Shown in pieces: positions 63,462-64,000 of a stretch of 64,000 nucleotides of DNA. Under the pieces are notes generated by a model, which was not told the DNA's origin, did no database searches, and saw only the letters and a list, made by a program, of their open reading frames with translations. The DNA is from Bacteroidota bacterium (GTDB taxonomy: Bacteria; Bacteroidota; Bacteroidia; Cytophagales; Cyclobacteriaceae), in assembly GCA_016178785.1 (NCBI GenBank), contig JACOSO010000023.1, positions 124,001-188,000 on the forward strand. Direction: 5' to 3'. The stretch's first letter is position 1. Each line of letters opens with the position of its first letter. A program made the position numbers and the translations under genes.

Positions 63462-64000
63462 ATGATCGTTTTTTTCCGCGCCAGCGGTATCATTTATGCG
63501 GTAAGTGCAAACCGCGCCTTTGATGTTCTAGATTACGAAAAATTGACTTGGCTTTTTGGTGGGGCTAAACCACTTCCCGAAAAGGAAATCAAAGGATTTT
63601 TTATAGGCCCTCGCAAGGAAATGGTGACTCCGTGGAGTACGAATGCAGTGGAGATCACACAAACTATGGGCATCGGTGACATTTTGCGCATGGAAGAGTT
63701 TTTTGAAGTGAAAGATGCGAATGCTCTCCACGACTCTATGCTGCAGCGGGTTTACACTTTGCTTGATCAGGAGATGTTCACCATTCATCATACGCCTGAA
63801 CCAATTTTAGAAATAGAAGACCTTGCCGCATACAACGAAAAAGAAGGTCTTGCCTTAAGTAGTGAAGAAATTGAATATTTAAAAGATGTAAGCTGGAAAC
63901 TTGGTCGAAGGCTTACGGATAGCGAGGTATTTGGGTTCTCACAAGTAAACAGCGAGCACTGCCGCCATAAAATTTTCAATGGCACTTTCGTTATTGATGG
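63462..64000 (+). CDS. purL: Phosphoribosylformylglycinamidine synthase, 3'-truncated by window edge
   Basis: The frame from ATG 63462 is open to the end of the window (179 complete codons). The N-terminus MIVFFRASGIIYAV and the region GPRKEMVTPWSTNAVEI fit the long, single-chain PurL that makes formylglycinamidine ribonucleotide in purine synthesis from ATP and glutamine. FSQVNSEHCRHKIFNG near the edge is a family signature (catalytic His region). TAATTTTG at 63437-63444 is a possible -7 box. The ATP and glutaminase domains lie beyond the window. Confidence 0.9.
   Translation, partial: MIVFFRASGIIYAVSANRAFDVLDYEKLTWLFGGAKPLPEKEIKGFFIGPRKEMVTPWSTNAVEITQTMGIGDILRMEEFFEVKDANALHDSMLQRVYTLLDQEMFTIHHTPEPILEIEDLAAYNEKEGLALSSEEIEYLKDVSWKLGRRLTDSEVFGFSQVNSEHCRHKIFNGTFVID

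Overview
The window looks like a chromosomal segment from a Bacteroidota bacterium, most likely of the order Cytophagales. Support: several promoters fit the Bacteroidota pattern TTG-N19/20-TAnnTTTG (upstream of the OmpH-like gene, ppc and both TetR genes). Many genes encode secreted or outer-membrane proteins with short signal peptides ending in AQ, and there is a run resembling the lptE - sigma-54 activator - miaB - secG neighbourhood of that group. Placement below phylum is inference. No rRNA, tRNA, CRISPR array, insertion sequence or prophage was recognised.

Left part (1-14963): after a truncated two-TM protein and a decayed intergenic region comes a tightly spaced, co-directional run of five genes (1195-14945). 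Two encode secreted GIGT-repeat (phage tail-fibre-like) proteins with nearly identical C-terminal cassettes. Two encode very large RHS/YD-repeat proteins, the second ending in an RHS core plus a C-terminal domain that resembles polymorphic toxin type 23. The last is a small lipoprotein, a candidate immunity protein. A remnant of a further GIGT gene lies just upstream. This is the most accessory-looking part of the window and the best candidate for an uncharacterised secreted-effector system.

Middle (15-36 kb): mostly metabolic and housekeeping genes. These include a coiled-coil/barrel secreted protein, a small HTH regulator, a YfcE-like phosphoesterase, a TIM-barrel sugar isomerase-like protein, GTP-type PEP carboxykinase (pckG) and an arginase-family protein with a degenerate metal site. 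A TetR-controlled mini-cluster (carboxymuconolactone-decarboxylase-like, DUF1348, CDGSH) follows. Then come a potassium channel, a Rieske oxygenase, a SanA-like protein, a TrmH-like methyltransferase, PEP carboxylase (ppc), a YkgJ-like cysteine-cluster protein and an M28 peptidase. pckG and ppc together cover the C3/C4 node in both directions.

Right part (36-64 kb): a propeller-type sensor kinase lies tail-to-tail with a LuxR-type response regulator. The minus-strand block secG - TPR-like gene - (frameshifted GNAT-like gene plus 56-aa ORF) - lptE - sigma-54 activator - miaB follows. Next are a VapBC-like pair, a gamma carbonic anhydrase, an OmpH-like chaperone, a HerA/DUF853 ATPase, an ECF sigma/anti-sigma pair and a membrane metallophosphoesterase. 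A TetR-TolC-MFP-RND efflux operon follows; its permease is interrupted by an in-frame TAG. Finally come a second ECF sigma gene with a small membrane protein, a ParDE-like pair, two alpha/beta hydrolases, a small barrel protein and the 5' part of purL running off the window.

Intergenic regions carry several families of short tandem or inverted repeats. The most striking is eight in-register heptamers that run into the start codon of the HerA-like gene. Product names are family-level assignments made by reading translations; no database search was run.
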